Assembly: GCF_001306915.1 (NCBI RefSeq)
Contig: NZ_LJTC01000010.1
Span: 108,693-172,692 of the forward strand
Length of the DNA: 64,000 nt
Reading direction: 5' to 3'
Origin: Pseudoalteromonas lipolytica
GTDB lineage: Bacteria; Pseudomonadota; Gammaproteobacteria; Enterobacterales; Alteromonadaceae
The translations under genes were made by a program, and so were the position numbers. Below, piece by piece: positions 26,488 to 36,056 of the stretch (positions are counted from its first letter, which is position 1; each line of letters starts with the position of its first letter). Under the pieces are notes generated by a model. It was not told where the DNA came from and searched no databases. It worked only from the letters and a program-made list of their open reading frames with translations.

Positions 26488-27417
26488 ATGCACTTTCGCG
26501 CTATTCAGACCATTTTACTAGTAACCTCATCATTAATCGCATGCAAAGTCACGGCACTAGAAGAAGACTTAAACGCAAAACCTATTTTTATTGCAGGATC
26601 AACTTCTGTTTCTACATTATTAATAGATCTTAAGAGCGAATTAAGTCAAGAATTTGGTAATAGTATACAAATAAGACCTATGGGTAGCGATAAAGGAATT
26701 ATCGCAATTGCAGATAATGTCATCGATATTGGCACAAGCTCCCGATACCTCACCAAAGATGAACAGCAAAGATGGCCCTTTTTACGGCAAATTGTTTTAG
26801 CACAAGATGCGATCACTTTTTTTGTAAATAAAAACCTCAATATCAATGAGTTATCAACTAGTACACTCAGTGCTATATATCAGGGTAAGCTCACTAAGTG
26901 GTCAGATGTTTCTCCGCATACTCCGAAACTTAGTAGTAAAAATGATGAGATTTTGCTTTTCAGCAAAGGCACAACGCACGGCAGTTTTGATGTGTTTTTA
27001 GAGTATTTACAGCTTGATTACATCAAAGAACCAGACAGTAATTTTATTCGCCTAAAAAATGCTGGAAATAGAGGCCTATTTTCTGAACAAAAAGTTGAAT
27101 TATACGATCAATTTAATCAAGCGCTGGGAATTGTGCAACGAATACAAAATGCTATTGCTTATGATTCATATGGAGCAATAACCAAGCTTGAAAACGATAG
27201 AAGAATAAATAAAGTGAGTTTATTAGCAATTGATGGCGTTAGCCCGTCTATCGAAACAATTCAAAGTGGAGAATACGCTTTTGTTCGCCCATTGGTATTG
27301 ATAGTTAATACACAATCACCGCGTTCAAAGAAAATAGGTGACAAATTAGCTGTATTTATAAAGTCAAAAAAGATACATCAAAAAATGCTCGATATTGGCT
27401 ACCTTCCAGTAAAATAG
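26488..27417 (+). CDS. PstS-like phosphate-type substrate-binding protein
   Basis: A 309-residue exported protein. The N-terminus is hydrophobic with a possible lipobox LIAC (about residues 16-19), so it may be a lipoprotein; otherwise cleavage after VTA is possible. The mature part follows the PBP-like fold of PstS proteins: FIAGSTSVSTLL (compare the GAGSTF phosphate loop), DIGTSSRYLTKDE, LSAIYQGKLTKWSDV, and FSKGTTHGSFDVF. No pst ABC genes are near, so it may serve a distant transporter or a sensing role. The ligand is probably phosphate or a related oxyanion, with moderate certainty. Confidence 0.78.
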   Translation: MHFRAIQTILLVTSSLIACKVTALEEDLNAKPIFIAGSTSVSTLLIDLKSELSQEFGNSIQIRPMGSDKGIIAIADNVIDIGTSSRYLTKDEQQRWPFLRQIVLAQDAITFFVNKNLNINELSTSTLSAIYQGKLTKWSDVSPHTPKLSSKNDEILLFSKGTTHGSFDVFLEYLQLDYIKEPDSNFIRLKNAGNRGLFSEQKVELYDQFNQALGIVQRIQNAIAYDSYGAITKLENDRRINKVSLLAIDGVSPSIETIQSGEYAFVRPLVLIVNTQSPRSKKIGDKLAVFIKSKKIHQKMLDIGYLPVK

Positions 27418-27428
27418 CTTCGTAAATA

Positions 27429-27467
27429 TAAAAAAAGCTGCGCACCTAAAAAGGTGAACAGCTTTTA
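27429..27467. terminator. bidirectional terminator between PstS-like gene and etfA
   Basis: The arms AAAAGCTG and CAGCTTTT with an inner ACCT/AGGT stem and flanking A/T-runs lie between convergent genes. Confidence 0.78.
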
Positions 27468-27487
27468 ACAACCAGAATCGTTATGAA

Positions 27488-28414
27488 TTACAGAGCGCTT
27501 TCAAGCTCTGGTAACACATCAAATAAATCAGCAACTAAACCATAGTCAGCAACTTGGAAAATTGGCGCATCAGGGTCTTTGTTGATGGCAACAATCACCT
27601 TTGAGTCTTTCATACCCGCTAAGTGTTGAATCGCACCACTAATACCCACAGCAATATATAAATCTGGCGCAACAATTTTACCTGTTTGACCGACTTGCAT
27701 ATCGTTTGGTACAAAGCCCGCATCAACAGCAGCACGTGAAGCACCAATCGCTGCACCTAGTTTATCGGCAATACCATTTAATAACGCAAAGTTTTCACCA
27801 TTTTGCATACCACGACCACCTGAAATAACCACAGGTGCTGCAGTAAGCTCAGGACGTTCTGATTCAGTTTGTTCTTCTGATACAAACTCACTCAGACCAA
27901 CAGAACCTTTACCAGTAACACTCGTTACAGCTACTGGCGCTTGCTCTTGTGCAATATCAAAGCTACTTGCACGAACAGTAATCACTTTTTTGCTATCTAG
28001 TGATTTAACTGTCGCAATTGCATTACCTGCATAAATAGGACGCTTAAAAGTATCTGCATCAATCACATCGATGATTTCAGAGATTTGCGCAACATCTAAA
28101 AGTGCAGCAACACGTGGCATAAAGTTTTTACCCGTTGTTGTTGCGCTTGCGACAATGTGTGAATAGTTATCAGCTAAAGATAAAACTAGATCAGCTAGGT
28201 TTTCTGCAAGTTGATTAGCATAAGCTGCATCATCGGCAATAAGTACGTTACTAACACCTGCAATTGATGCTGCTTGTTCACTCATTGCTGATAAGTTTTC
28301 GCCTGCAAGTAGTAAATCTACATCAAAGCCTAGTTTAACAGCAGCAGTAATCGTTTTATTCGTTTCAGGCTTTAGAACACCTTTATCGTGTTCGGCTATC
28401 ACTAATGTTTTCAT
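27488..28414 (-). CDS. etfA: electron transfer flavoprotein alpha subunit
   Basis: A 308-residue ETF alpha subunit. The C-terminal FAD domain has the signature VGISGAIQHLAGMKDSK followed by VAINKDPDAPIFQVADYG. With EtfB it takes electrons from acyl-CoA dehydrogenases and hands them to ETF-ubiquinone oxidoreductase. Its ATG follows directly on the etfB stop with no spacer. The ETF-QO gene lies just upstream in the opposite direction, completing the pathway. Confidence 0.97.
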   Translation of the reverse strand: MKTLVIAEHDKGVLKPETNKTITAAVKLGFDVDLLLAGENLSAMSEQAASIAGVSNVLIADDAAYANQLAENLADLVLSLADNYSHIVASATTTGKNFMPRVAALLDVAQISEIIDVIDADTFKRPIYAGNAIATVKSLDSKKVITVRASSFDIAQEQAPVAVTSVTGKGSVGLSEFVSEEQTESERPELTAAPVVISGGRGMQNGENFALLNGIADKLGAAIGASRAAVDAGFVPNDMQVGQTGKIVAPDLYIAVGISGAIQHLAGMKDSKVIVAINKDPDAPIFQVADYGLVADLFDVLPELESAL

Positions 28415-29164
28415 TTAGATCACCTTCGCTTCTGTTTTTAACTTTTCTACCAATGTTGCTACATCTTCTACGATGATGCCGCCACTGCGTTTTTCTGGCT
28501 CATTTACTTCTACCAGCTGTACGCGAGGCGCAAGGTCTACACCTAGGCTGTCAGCAGCAATTACATCAAGAGGCTTGCGTTTTGCCTTCATAATGTTTGG
28601 CAATGAAGCATAGCGTGGTTCATTTAAACGTAAGTCTGTGGTTACGATAGCAGGAAGTTTAAGAGCAACTGTTTGCAAGCCACCGTCTACTTCACGTGTT
28701 ACATTAACGGTACCCGCTTGAATATCGACTTTAGATGCAAAGGTGCCTTGGCCCCGACCCGTTAAAGCAGCAAGCATTTGACCGGTTTGATTGTTGTCAG
28801 AGTCAATCGATTGCTTACCTAAAATAACCAGCTCAGGTGATTCTTGCTCTACAATCTTGCTCAGTAATTTAGCAACATGTAAAGACTCAAGCTTTTCTTC
28901 TGTTTCAATATGAATGGCTTTATCAGCACCGAGTGCTAATGCCGTACGTAATTGCTCTTGAGATGATTTATTACCAATAGTCACAGCAACAACCTCAGTG
29001 GCCGTCCCTGCTTCTTTTAAACGAATAGCTTCTTCAATTGCAATTTCACAAAACGGGTTCATCGCCATTTTTACATTAGCTAGATCAACATCCGTTTTAT
29101 CGGCTTTAACGCGTGCTTTGACGTTGTAGTCAATTACTCTTTTAATTGGAACGAGGACTTTCAT
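28415..29164 (-). CDS. etfB: electron transfer flavoprotein beta subunit
   Basis: A 249-residue ETF beta subunit: [18 protein letters not shown] at the start, [16 protein letters not shown], the AMP-binding [12 protein letters not shown] region, and a typical recognition loop near residues 190-200 ([15 protein letters not shown]). It is first in the etfBA operon and divergent from ETF-QO. Two ACGT-type palindromes in the 193-bp divergent region (29194-29211 and 29243-29260) may control both directions. Confidence 0.97.
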   Translation of the reverse strand: MKVLVPIKRVIDYNVKARVKADKTDVDLANVKMAMNPFCEIAIEEAIRLKEAGTATEVVAVTIGNKSSQEQLRTALALGADKAIHIETEEKLESLHVAKLLSKIVEQESPELVILGKQSIDSDNNQTGQMLAALTGRGQGTFASKVDIQAGTVNVTREVDGGLQTVALKLPAIVTTDLRLNEPRYASLPNIMKAKRKPLDVIAADSLGVDLAPRVQLVEVNEPEKRSGGIIVEDVATLVEKLKTEAKVI

Positions 29165-29193
29165 CGTGACTCCATCAATTGTGTGTTCTCAAA

Positions 29194-29211
29194 GTTGACC
29201 TTGGCGTCAAC
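29194..29211. promoter_or_regulatory. LiuR-type palindrome, distal site
   Basis: GTTGAC-N6-GTCAAC. It shares both GTTGAC/GTCAAC arms with the second site 49 bp away. Both lie between etfB and ETF-QO. Confidence 0.55.
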
Positions 29212-29242
29212 TTATTTATTTTATGAATTCAGACTACTTCCT

Positions 29243-29260
29243 GTTGACGTAAACGTCAAC
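29243..29260. promoter_or_regulatory. LiuR-type palindrome, proximal site
   Basis: GTTGACGT-AA-ACGTCAAC has perfectly matched 8-bp arms. The ACGT-rich core resembles sites I recall for LiuR, a MerR-family repressor of branched-chain amino acid and fatty acid degradation in gammaproteobacteria. The assignment is by pattern only; no liuR gene is in the window. Confidence 0.6.
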
Positions 29261-29357
29261 CTAAAATAACCTTAAAGTATTCACAGCCTGTAACGTTTCA
29301 TTTGCAAGTATGAAATAAGGTTCTTTACAGCAGGTCCGTCACCGAGAAGAGGTTTAT

Positions 29358-31004
29358 ATGGTCGAACGCGAAACCATGGAATTTGATGTAGTCATCGTAG
29401 GCGCAGGCCCAGCAGGTTTATCAACTGCGATTAGATTGGCTCAACAAGCACAAGAAAAACAACAAGAATTAATGATCTGTGTGGTAGAAAAAGGCTCTGA
29501 GGTGGGCGCACACATTTTATCGGGTGCGGTTTTCGAAACCAAAGCGCTGGATGAATTATTACCTGATTGGCAGTCATTAGGCGCACCAGTTACCACTAAA
29601 GTAACGCAAGATGATATTTATTGGTTCAATAACAGTGAAAAAGCCACCAGCATCCCCCACTTTGCTAGCCCTAAAACATTCCATAACGAAGGCAATTACA
29701 TTGTCTCTATGGGTAATGTATGTCGCTTTTTAGCAGAGCAAGCGGAAAACTTAGGGGTAGAAATATTCCCTGGCTTTAGTGCTCATTCTTTGATTATTGA
29801 AGACGAAACAGTGAAAGGCATTATCACTGGCGATATGGGCCTTGATAAAGACGGCAACGAAAAAGATGGTTACATGCCTGGTATGGAGCTTAGAGCAAAA
29901 TACACCGTATTTGCTGAAGGCTGTCGCGGTCATTTAGGTAAAGAGCTAATCAAACACTTTGCCCTTGATAAAGATGCATCACCACAGCATTACGGTTTAG
30001 GATTCAAAGAAATTTGGCAAATCGACCCGAAAAAACACAAAGAAGGCACAGTAGTACATGGCACAGGCTGGCCGCTAACTGGTGATACCAGTGGTGGTGC
30101 ATTTATGTATCACAGCGACAACAATCAGGTTGTGGTTGGCTTAATTGTCGATCTTAATTATTCAAACCCACATTTAAGCCCGTTTGATGAATTCCAACGC
30201 ATGAAACATCACCCTGTCTTTAAAGATGTTTTAGAAGGCGGAGAACGTATAGCCTATGGTGCAAGAGCAATCGCCAAAGGTGGCCTGCGTTCATTACCGA
30301 AAATGCACTTCCCGGGTGGTTTACTTGTGGGTTGTGATGCCGGCACATTGAACTTTGCCAAGATTAAAGGTAACCACACAGCCATGAAATCGGGCATGGT
30401 TGCCGCTGATGTAATCGTTGCAGCCCTTAGCGACGGTAAAGAAAATGCCGATTTAGTAGAATATAAATCAGCTTTTGAACAAAGCTGGGCGTACAAAGAG
30501 CTTTATCAATCACGTAACTTTGGCCCTGTTATGCACAAACTGGGTAAGTTCTTAGGCGGTGCTTATAACACAATCGATCAAAACCTATTTGGTGGCAGCT
30601 TACCGTTTAACTTTGAAGATAACATGCCAGATCATGCCACATTAGTTGCAGCTGATCAGGCCGAAAAAATCGATTACCCGAAAGCAGACGGCAAACTTAG
30701 CTTCGATAAACTTTCATCGGTGTTTTTATCAAATACCAATCATGAAGAATCGCAGCCATGCCATTTAAAGTTAAAAGATAACTCGATTCCTATTACAGTG
30801 AATTTACCTAAATTCGATGAACCAGCACAACGCTACTGCCCTGCGGGTGTTTACGAAGTACAAGAGGTTGAAGGTGAAAAAGAGTTTGTGATCAACTCAC
30901 AAAATTGTGTGCACTGTAAAACCTGCGACATAAAAGATCCAAGTCAAAACATTACTTGGGTAACACCTGAAGGTGCTGGCGGGCCAAACTACCCTAATAT
31001 GTAA
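29358..31004 (+). CDS. electron transfer flavoprotein-ubiquinone oxidoreductase
   Basis: A 548-residue membrane-associated flavo/iron-sulfur protein that passes electrons from ETF to ubiquinone. FAD-binding VIVGAGPAGLS is at residues 11-21; GCDAGTLNFAKIKGNHTAM lies centrally; the C-terminus has the 4Fe-4S ligands CVHCKTCDIKDPSQNI and the family-typical end GGPNYPNM. GAGG lies before the ATG at 29358. It is divergent from etfBA, so the electron path from acyl-CoA dehydrogenase to quinone is encoded in one locus. Confidence 0.97.
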   Translation: MVERETMEFDVVIVGAGPAGLSTAIRLAQQAQEKQQELMICVVEKGSEVGAHILSGAVFETKALDELLPDWQSLGAPVTTKVTQDDIYWFNNSEKATSIPHFASPKTFHNEGNYIVSMGNVCRFLAEQAENLGVEIFPGFSAHSLIIEDETVKGIITGDMGLDKDGNEKDGYMPGMELRAKYTVFAEGCRGHLGKELIKHFALDKDASPQHYGLGFKEIWQIDPKKHKEGTVVHGTGWPLTGDTSGGAFMYHSDNNQVVVGLIVDLNYSNPHLSPFDEFQRMKHHPVFKDVLEGGERIAYGARAIAKGGLRSLPKMHFPGGLLVGCDAGTLNFAKIKGNHTAMKSGMVAADVIVAALSDGKENADLVEYKSAFEQSWAYKELYQSRNFGPVMHKLGKFLGGAYNTIDQNLFGGSLPFNFEDNMPDHATLVAADQAEKIDYPKADGKLSFDKLSSVFLSNTNHEESQPCHLKLKDNSIPITVNLPKFDEPAQRYCPAGVYEVQEVEGEKEFVINSQNCVHCKTCDIKDPSQNITWVTPEGAGGPNYPNM

Positions 31005-31043
31005 CGCACGTTACTCATTTAATTAAAATTTATCCTAAATTGC

Positions 31044-31064
31044 AGGGGCTTCGGCCCCTTTTTT
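31044..31064 (+). terminator. intrinsic terminator of ETF-QO gene
   Basis: AGGGGC-TTCG-GCCCCT followed by a T-run. Confidence 0.88.
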
Positions 31065-31107
31065 AGGCTATGCTGAAAGTGTCGTGTTTTATAAAAGTGA
31101 GTAAAGT

Positions 31108-31572
31108 ATGCCGTCTTCAAGTGTAACCTTTCGTTTTTTAGCTGAACCTACTGATGTCAATTTTGGCGGTAAGGTTCATGGTGGTGTGGTAATGAAGTGG
31201 ATTGACCAAGCTGGTTACGCCTGTGCTGCAGGTTGGAGCGGTCATTACTGCGTAACTGTCTCAGTTGCGGGTGTAAAGTTTCAGCGCCCTATTTTGGTTG
31301 GCCAAATAGTCGAAGTGAAAGCTAGTATTGCCCACACAGGTAAAACCAGCATGCAAATCTTCATTCAAGTACGCTGCGGCGACCCTAAAACCCAGAACCT
31401 AGTTGAAACCAATCATTGTGTTATTAGTTTTATAGCGATGGATGAAGCAGGCTACCCAATCGAAGTACCTTCATATACTGCAGTGACAGACGATGAAAAG
31501 AAAATTGAAAACTATGCGATTAAAATGAAGGAGATCGCGATAGAAACAGAAACCCTTTTACAAAAAGCATAA
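31108..31572 (+). CDS. acyl-CoA thioesterase, YciA-like hotdog fold
   Basis: A 154-residue hotdog thioesterase. Near the start the pattern DVNFGGKVHGGVVMKWIDQAGY (catalytic Asp in the helix, preceded by GGxxHGG) is the YciA/acyl-CoA thioesterase signature, and the strand VEVKASIAHTGKTSMQIFIQV follows. It hydrolyses acyl-CoA to free acid and CoA. It lies directly after ETF-QO but has its own upstream gap and a terminator in between, so it is probably a separate unit. Confidence 0.9.
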   Translation: MPSSSVTFRFLAEPTDVNFGGKVHGGVVMKWIDQAGYACAAGWSGHYCVTVSVAGVKFQRPILVGQIVEVKASIAHTGKTSMQIFIQVRCGDPKTQNLVETNHCVISFIAMDEAGYPIEVPSYTAVTDDEKKIENYAIKMKEIAIETETLLQKA

Positions 31573-31699
31573 AAACTTAAAGCAACAAAAAATATAAACT
31601 GTACCTAGTAACTTCTACAGAGCACCCTGAAATTGTTACGACTGCCAAACTGAATGCCTGATTACAGTTTCAACAAACTGTTTAAAAAACCACTTAATG

Positions 31700-31730
31700 A
31701 AGCCTAAAAACAATACTTTAGGCTTTATTT
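31700..31730 (+). terminator. probable terminator after thioesterase gene
   Basis: The arms AAGCCTAAA and TTTAGGCTT with a short loop and a T-rich tail. It lies 128 bp after the stop in an otherwise empty 238-bp gap. Confidence 0.65.
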
Positions 31731-31810
31731 TCAGCTTGGCATTGCCATTGCAATACTCCTTGTGAATGACGCGAAACATTCGTTTATTTATTTTATAAAG
31801 GAGCTATTAA

Positions 31811-32383
31811 ATGATTAAAGCAATTTCACTTTCTGCACTTTCTTTAGCACTACTAGGTTTTAATAATGCTGCACATGCAGATATTACCGAAATGGATTCT
31901 CCGCGTATTTATACCGGTATCGGCTACGGCCAATATTCTTTTGAGTTTGAAGACAGTGAAAATGACACTGACTTCGATGACGATTCACAAATGCTAAAAG
32001 GCTATATTGGTACTCAGTTTAACAAGTACTTAAGCCTTGAACTTGCCTATCAAAATTTTGATGAAGTAAGCGATATCGATTCTAAAGCTGAAATTGACGG
32101 TGTTTCACTAGCAGCACGCTTAGCAGCCCCAATTACAGATAGCTTTTCTGTTTATGCCAAAGGTGGTTGGCTAGAGTGGGATGCTGAAATTAAGCAAGAC
32201 CTAGGCGAGCTTGGCAGCATCAGTGCTGACTCTGATGGCGGTGATGTATTTTATGGTGCAGGTGTAGAATATGCTTTCACAACAAACATGCAAGTACGTT
32301 TAGAGTATGAGCGCTATAAATTAGAAGATGATATTGACCCAGATATGGACGTTGCGTCTGTATCATTCCAATACATGTTTTAA
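31811..32383 (+). CDS. outer-membrane beta-barrel protein (OmpA/OmpW-like small barrel)
   Basis: A 190-residue exported protein with a signal peptide ending near AHADI and eight predicted alternating strands, ending VSFQYMF with the C-terminal Phe recognised by the Bam machinery. Phrases such as YTGIGYGQYSF, GYIGTQFNKYLSLELAYQNF and VFYGAGVEYAFTTNMQVRLEYE are typical of small OmpA-like barrels. It is unusually rich in Asp/Glu in the loops. Function is unknown. AAAGGAG precedes the ATG. Confidence 0.85.
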   Translation: MIKAISLSALSLALLGFNNAAHADITEMDSPRIYTGIGYGQYSFEFEDSENDTDFDDDSQMLKGYIGTQFNKYLSLELAYQNFDEVSDIDSKAEIDGVSLAARLAAPITDSFSVYAKGGWLEWDAEIKQDLGELGSISADSDGGDVFYGAGVEYAFTTNMQVRLEYERYKLEDDIDPDMDVASVSFQYMF

Positions 32384-32408
32384 TTTAGACTATACAGTCC
32401 AAATATTT

Positions 32409-32435
32409 AAAAGGCAGTCTCGACTGCCTTTTTTG
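32409..32435 (+). terminator. intrinsic terminator after barrel gene
   Basis: AAAGGCAGTC/GACTGCCTTT arms with a T-run. Confidence 0.88.
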
Positions 32436-32490
32436 TGTTTGCATGTAATGCATGTAAAATGTCGGCAGATTTTCTTAACGACAATGCACA

Positions 32491-33195
32491 ATGAGCGAAT
32501 ACCAATTAACTGCCGTCGGCCATATTCAATCTCCTTATAAACAAAAGTTTGCCATACCTCGCCAACCTCGTTTGGTTCCTGAGGCTAAAGCAAAGCTGGT
32601 ATTCAGCAGCGATTTTAATCGTGAAGAGTTTGTACGCGGCCTCGATGAATTTAGCCATATTTGGCTGTTATTTAGATTTCATGAAACCGCAGATAAAGGT
32701 TACTCAGCAATGGTGAGACCCCCTCGCCTAGGCGGTAATGAACGTAAAGGTGTATTTGCAACACGTGCAACCTTTCGCCCAAATGCTATAGGCATGAGTG
32801 CTGTAAAACTTGAAGGCATTGAATATAAAAATGGTCAATTAAGCTTATTGCTTTCAGGTATCGATTTACTCGATGGCACACCTATTTTAGACATTAAGCC
32901 ATATTTGCCCTACTCCGACGCAATGACCGATGCCACCGCAGGTTTTGCCGATACCAGACCAGAAACCGATATGAGCGTTGAGTTTAGTGAAGAAGCGCTT
33001 GCTTTTATTGCAAAGCAAACTGAGCAACCTGAATTAAAAGCGTTTATAAGCAATGTATTAAAGCAAGATCCTCGCCCAGCTTATAAAAAGCAACGTGACT
33101 CAGAGCAAAGCTACGGCATGACCTTATATGATTTTAATATTAGGTGGCATGTTCAGGACAATCATAATACAGTGACCAGCATTGAAAAATGCTAG
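32491..33195 (+). CDS. trmO: tRNA (adenine37-N6)-methyltransferase TrmO
   Basis: A 234-residue TrmO (TsaA/YaeB) that methylates t6A37 of tRNA-Thr using SAM. It shows GHIQSPYKQKFAIPRQP near the start, MVRPPRLGGN, GVFATRATFRPNAIGMS and LLDGTPILDIKPYLPY, all as in E. coli YaeB, and keeps the C-terminal DPRPAY segment. It is monocistronic or read together with proS, from which it is separated by 113 bp containing an 8-bp-arm hairpin (33255-33275). Confidence 0.95.
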   Translation: MSEYQLTAVGHIQSPYKQKFAIPRQPRLVPEAKAKLVFSSDFNREEFVRGLDEFSHIWLLFRFHETADKGYSAMVRPPRLGGNERKGVFATRATFRPNAIGMSAVKLEGIEYKNGQLSLLLSGIDLLDGTPILDIKPYLPYSDAMTDATAGFADTRPETDMSVEFSEEALAFIAKQTEQPELKAFISNVLKQDPRPAYKKQRDSEQSYGMTLYDFNIRWHVQDNHNTVTSIEKC

Positions 33196-33308
33196 TTTTT
33201 AGCATATAGCGCTTTAGTGTCAGTGCTTCCACTGGTAAACTTAGCGCCTTGTTATTACTCAAACGTCTTGAGTAAACGATAATAATTTTAACACTACTTG
33301 GAATAAAG

Positions 33309-35033
33309 ATGCGTACCAGTCAATATATACTCGCAACACTTAAAGAAACTCCGTCTGATGCAGAAATTGTTTCTCATCAATTAATGCTACGAGCAGGCAT
33401 GATCCGCCGCGTTGCGTCGGGTTTGTATACATGGTTGCCCTCTGGTCTACGCGTACTTAAAAAAGTAGAAAACATCGTACGTGAAGAAATGGATAAAGCA
33501 GGCGCTATCGAAATGTTAATGCCTATTATTCAACCAGCTGATCTTTGGGAAGAGTCTGGTCGTTGGGAACAATTCGGCCCTGAATTACTGCGTATTAATG
33601 ACCGTCACAACCGCCCATTTGCACTTGGCCCAACACACGAAGAAGTGATCACAGATTTTGTACGTAAAGAAGTGAGCTCTTATAAGCAATTACCGCTTAC
33701 TCTTTACCAAGTACAAACAAAAGTTCGTGACGAAGTTCGCCCTCGTTTTGGTGTGATGCGTGCCCGTGAATTTACCATGAAAGATGCGTACTCTTTTCAC
33801 TTAAGTGATGAGTGTTTAGAGAAAACATACCAAGTAATGCACAAAGCATACTGCAACATCTTCGAGCGCCTTGGTCTTGATTACCGCCCTGTTATCGCGG
33901 ATACCGGCTCTATCGGTGGTAGCGTTTCACATGAGTTCCATGTACTTGCAGAATCAGGCGAAGATGCAATCGCATTTAGTGATGCAAGTGATTACGCTGC
34001 AAATATCGAAAAAGCAGAAGCATTAGCACCGACTGAAGAGCGCCCAGCAGCAAGTAAAGAGTTAAAAGCGTTCCCAACGCCTGATGCAAAATCTATTGCT
34101 GAGCTTAAAGAGCACTATGGTGTTAAACCTCATCGCGGCGTGAAAACATTAATCGTGTATGGCGCACCAGATGAAAACGAACAACGTGGTTTAGTTGCCC
34201 TTGTATTACGTGGCGACCATGAATTAAACGAGTTAAAAGCTGAGAAGCATCCGCTTGTAGACTCACCGCTTGAAATGGCAAAAGAAGAAGACATCGTTGC
34301 TGCTATTGGCGCAAAACCAGGTTCATTAGGCCCAGTCGGTCTATCAATGCCAATCATTGTTGATCGCACAGCTAACGTTATGGCTGACTTTGTAGCAGGT
34401 GCTAATAAAGATGGTGAACATTTCAGCGGTATCAACTGGGATCGCGATGTAGAAAACTACGAAGTGGCTGATATCCGTAATATCGTTGAAGGCGACCCAA
34501 GCCCATGTGGTCAAGGTTCACTGCAAATCAAACGTGGTATTGAAGTAGGTCATATTTTCCAACTTGGTACTAAATACTCAGAAGCAATGAAAGCAGGCGT
34601 ATTAAGTGAAACAGGTAAAAATCAAGTAATGACAATGGGTTGTTACGGTATTGGTGTATCACGTATCGTAGCTGCCGCTATTGAGCAAAACAATGACCAA
34701 TACGGTATTAAATGGCCGCAACCTATTGCGCCTTTTGATTTAGCGATTGTGCCAATGAACATGCATAAGTCTCATCGTATTCCTGACATTGCAGATAACC
34801 TTTACAAAGGCTTGAAAGATGCCGGTTTAGACGTGTTGTTTGATGACCGTAAAGAGCGCCCAGGTGTTATGTTTAACGATATGGAATTACTAGGTGTGCC
34901 TTTCACATTAGTAATTGGTGAGCGTAACCTTGATGAAAACAAGGTTGAGCTTAAAAACCGCCATACTGGCGAAAAGCTAATGCTTGATTTAGATAGTGCC
35001 GCTTCTGAAATTGCCACACTTGTTAAAGGCTAA
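33309..35033 (+). CDS. proS: prolyl-tRNA synthetase, bacterial type
   Basis: A 574-residue class II synthetase: motif 2 region FALGPTHEE and [22 protein letters not shown] segment, then the bacterial editing insertion (about residues 220-400, with APTEERPA and [14 protein letters not shown]), and motif 3 [14 protein letters not shown], then the anticodon domain. Length matches E. coli ProS. The insertion domain hydrolyses Ala-tRNA-Pro. A terminator follows. Confidence 0.97.
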   Translation: MRTSQYILATLKETPSDAEIVSHQLMLRAGMIRRVASGLYTWLPSGLRVLKKVENIVREEMDKAGAIEMLMPIIQPADLWEESGRWEQFGPELLRINDRHNRPFALGPTHEEVITDFVRKEVSSYKQLPLTLYQVQTKVRDEVRPRFGVMRAREFTMKDAYSFHLSDECLEKTYQVMHKAYCNIFERLGLDYRPVIADTGSIGGSVSHEFHVLAESGEDAIAFSDASDYAANIEKAEALAPTEERPAASKELKAFPTPDAKSIAELKEHYGVKPHRGVKTLIVYGAPDENEQRGLVALVLRGDHELNELKAEKHPLVDSPLEMAKEEDIVAAIGAKPGSLGPVGLSMPIIVDRTANVMADFVAGANKDGEHFSGINWDRDVENYEVADIRNIVEGDPSPCGQGSLQIKRGIEVGHIFQLGTKYSEAMKAGVLSETGKNQVMTMGCYGIGVSRIVAAAIEQNNDQYGIKWPQPIAPFDLAIVPMNMHKSHRIPDIADNLYKGLKDAGLDVLFDDRKERPGVMFNDMELLGVPFTLVIGERNLDENKVELKNRHTGEKLMLDLDSAASEIATLVKG

Positions 35034-35054
35034 TTAACTCAGCTCTACAAAATT

Positions 35055-35080
35055 TAAAAAACCGCTTCGGCGGTTTTTTG
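35055..35080 (+). terminator. proS: intrinsic terminator of proS
   Basis: AAAAACCGC/GCGGTTTTT stem with a TTCG loop and T-run. Confidence 0.9.
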
Positions 35081-35173
35081 TTTTATTAATTGTCATAGAT
35101 GTTTCGCTAAAGCGTCTTTTAACTGTCATTGATTCTGCCTAGCATTTACTTTATTACACCATGAGTAAATGCC

Positions 35174-36007
35174 ATGAATAACACCACTTGCAGTAGTAAA
35201 ACCCACTATCCTGCCGTTTGGATTTCCGACGTTCACTTAGGTTATAAAGACTGCCAAGCGCAGTATTTACTAGATTTTTTAAATGCCATTGAATGCGATG
35301 TTCTGTATTTGGTCGGTGATATTGTCGATTTATGGTCAATGAAACGACAGTTTTTTTGGCATCCTAGTCATTATGATGTACTTGCGCTTATTCAACAAAA
35401 AGCGAAAGATGGCACACGAGTGATCTATATACCGGGTAACCACGACGAAACCTTTCGCCATTATGCTAATGATTCATTATTCGGTATCGAAGTACACAAG
35501 CAATATATTCATACCACTAAAGCCAACAAACGTTTTTTACTTTTGCATGGCGACGATTTTGACTCAGCAACGCGCTACAACAAATTAATCAGTATTGCAG
35601 GCGATGCAGGATATGATTTTTTATTATTTTTAAATCGCTGGACTAATCGCATTCGGCGTTTATTTGGCGGTAATTATTGGTCATTGGCCTCTTGGATCAA
35701 AGCACGCGTGCATAAAGCACGTGAAGCTATTGATGCATTTGAAAAAGCGGCCATCCACGAAGCAAAAAAACAAGCCGTCGATGGCATCATTTGCGGGCAC
35801 ATTCATCACCCAGCTGTTAAAGTGGTTGATGGAATTTTATATTGCAATGATGGCGACTGGATTGAAAACTGCACTGCATTAGTAGAGAACAGCTCTGGGC
35901 GTATAGAGTTATTGCACTGGAGTGAAACTAAAAAAGTGATTCACTCGGCAGACATTAGCAAACTTACACCAAAGACTGCTTATGATAAAAACCAAGATGC
36001 AGCCTAG
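35174..36007 (+). CDS. LpxH-like UDP-diacylglucosamine diphosphatase family phosphoesterase
   Basis: A 277-residue metallophosphoesterase with the five metal motifs in order: SDVHLG, GDIVD, PGNHDE, HGDDFD and CGHIHHPA. The FFWHP segment after GDIVDLW and the long helical insert (RVHKAREAIDAFEKAAIHEA) are typical of the UDP-2,3-diacylglucosamine diphosphatase family member that coexists with, or replaces, canonical LpxH. Its precise substrate is not certain; a lipid A or other phospho-sugar lipid is likely. It is a single gene with a terminator after it. Confidence 0.82.
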   Translation: MNNTTCSSKTHYPAVWISDVHLGYKDCQAQYLLDFLNAIECDVLYLVGDIVDLWSMKRQFFWHPSHYDVLALIQQKAKDGTRVIYIPGNHDETFRHYANDSLFGIEVHKQYIHTTKANKRFLLLHGDDFDSATRYNKLISIAGDAGYDFLLFLNRWTNRIRRLFGGNYWSLASWIKARVHKAREAIDAFEKAAIHEAKKQAVDGIICGHIHHPAVKVVDGILYCNDGDWIENCTALVENSSGRIELLHWSETKKVIHSADISKLTPKTAYDKNQDAA

Positions 36008-36016
36008 ACCTAAACG

Positions 36017-36042
36017 TAAAAAGCCCCTACTCGGGGCTTAAA
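36017..36042. terminator. intrinsic terminator between LpxH-like and natB genes
   Basis: AAGCCCC-N5-GGGGCTT with flanking A-rich and T-rich sequence. Confidence 0.75.
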
Positions 36043-36056
36043 TTTATTGTAATTTA

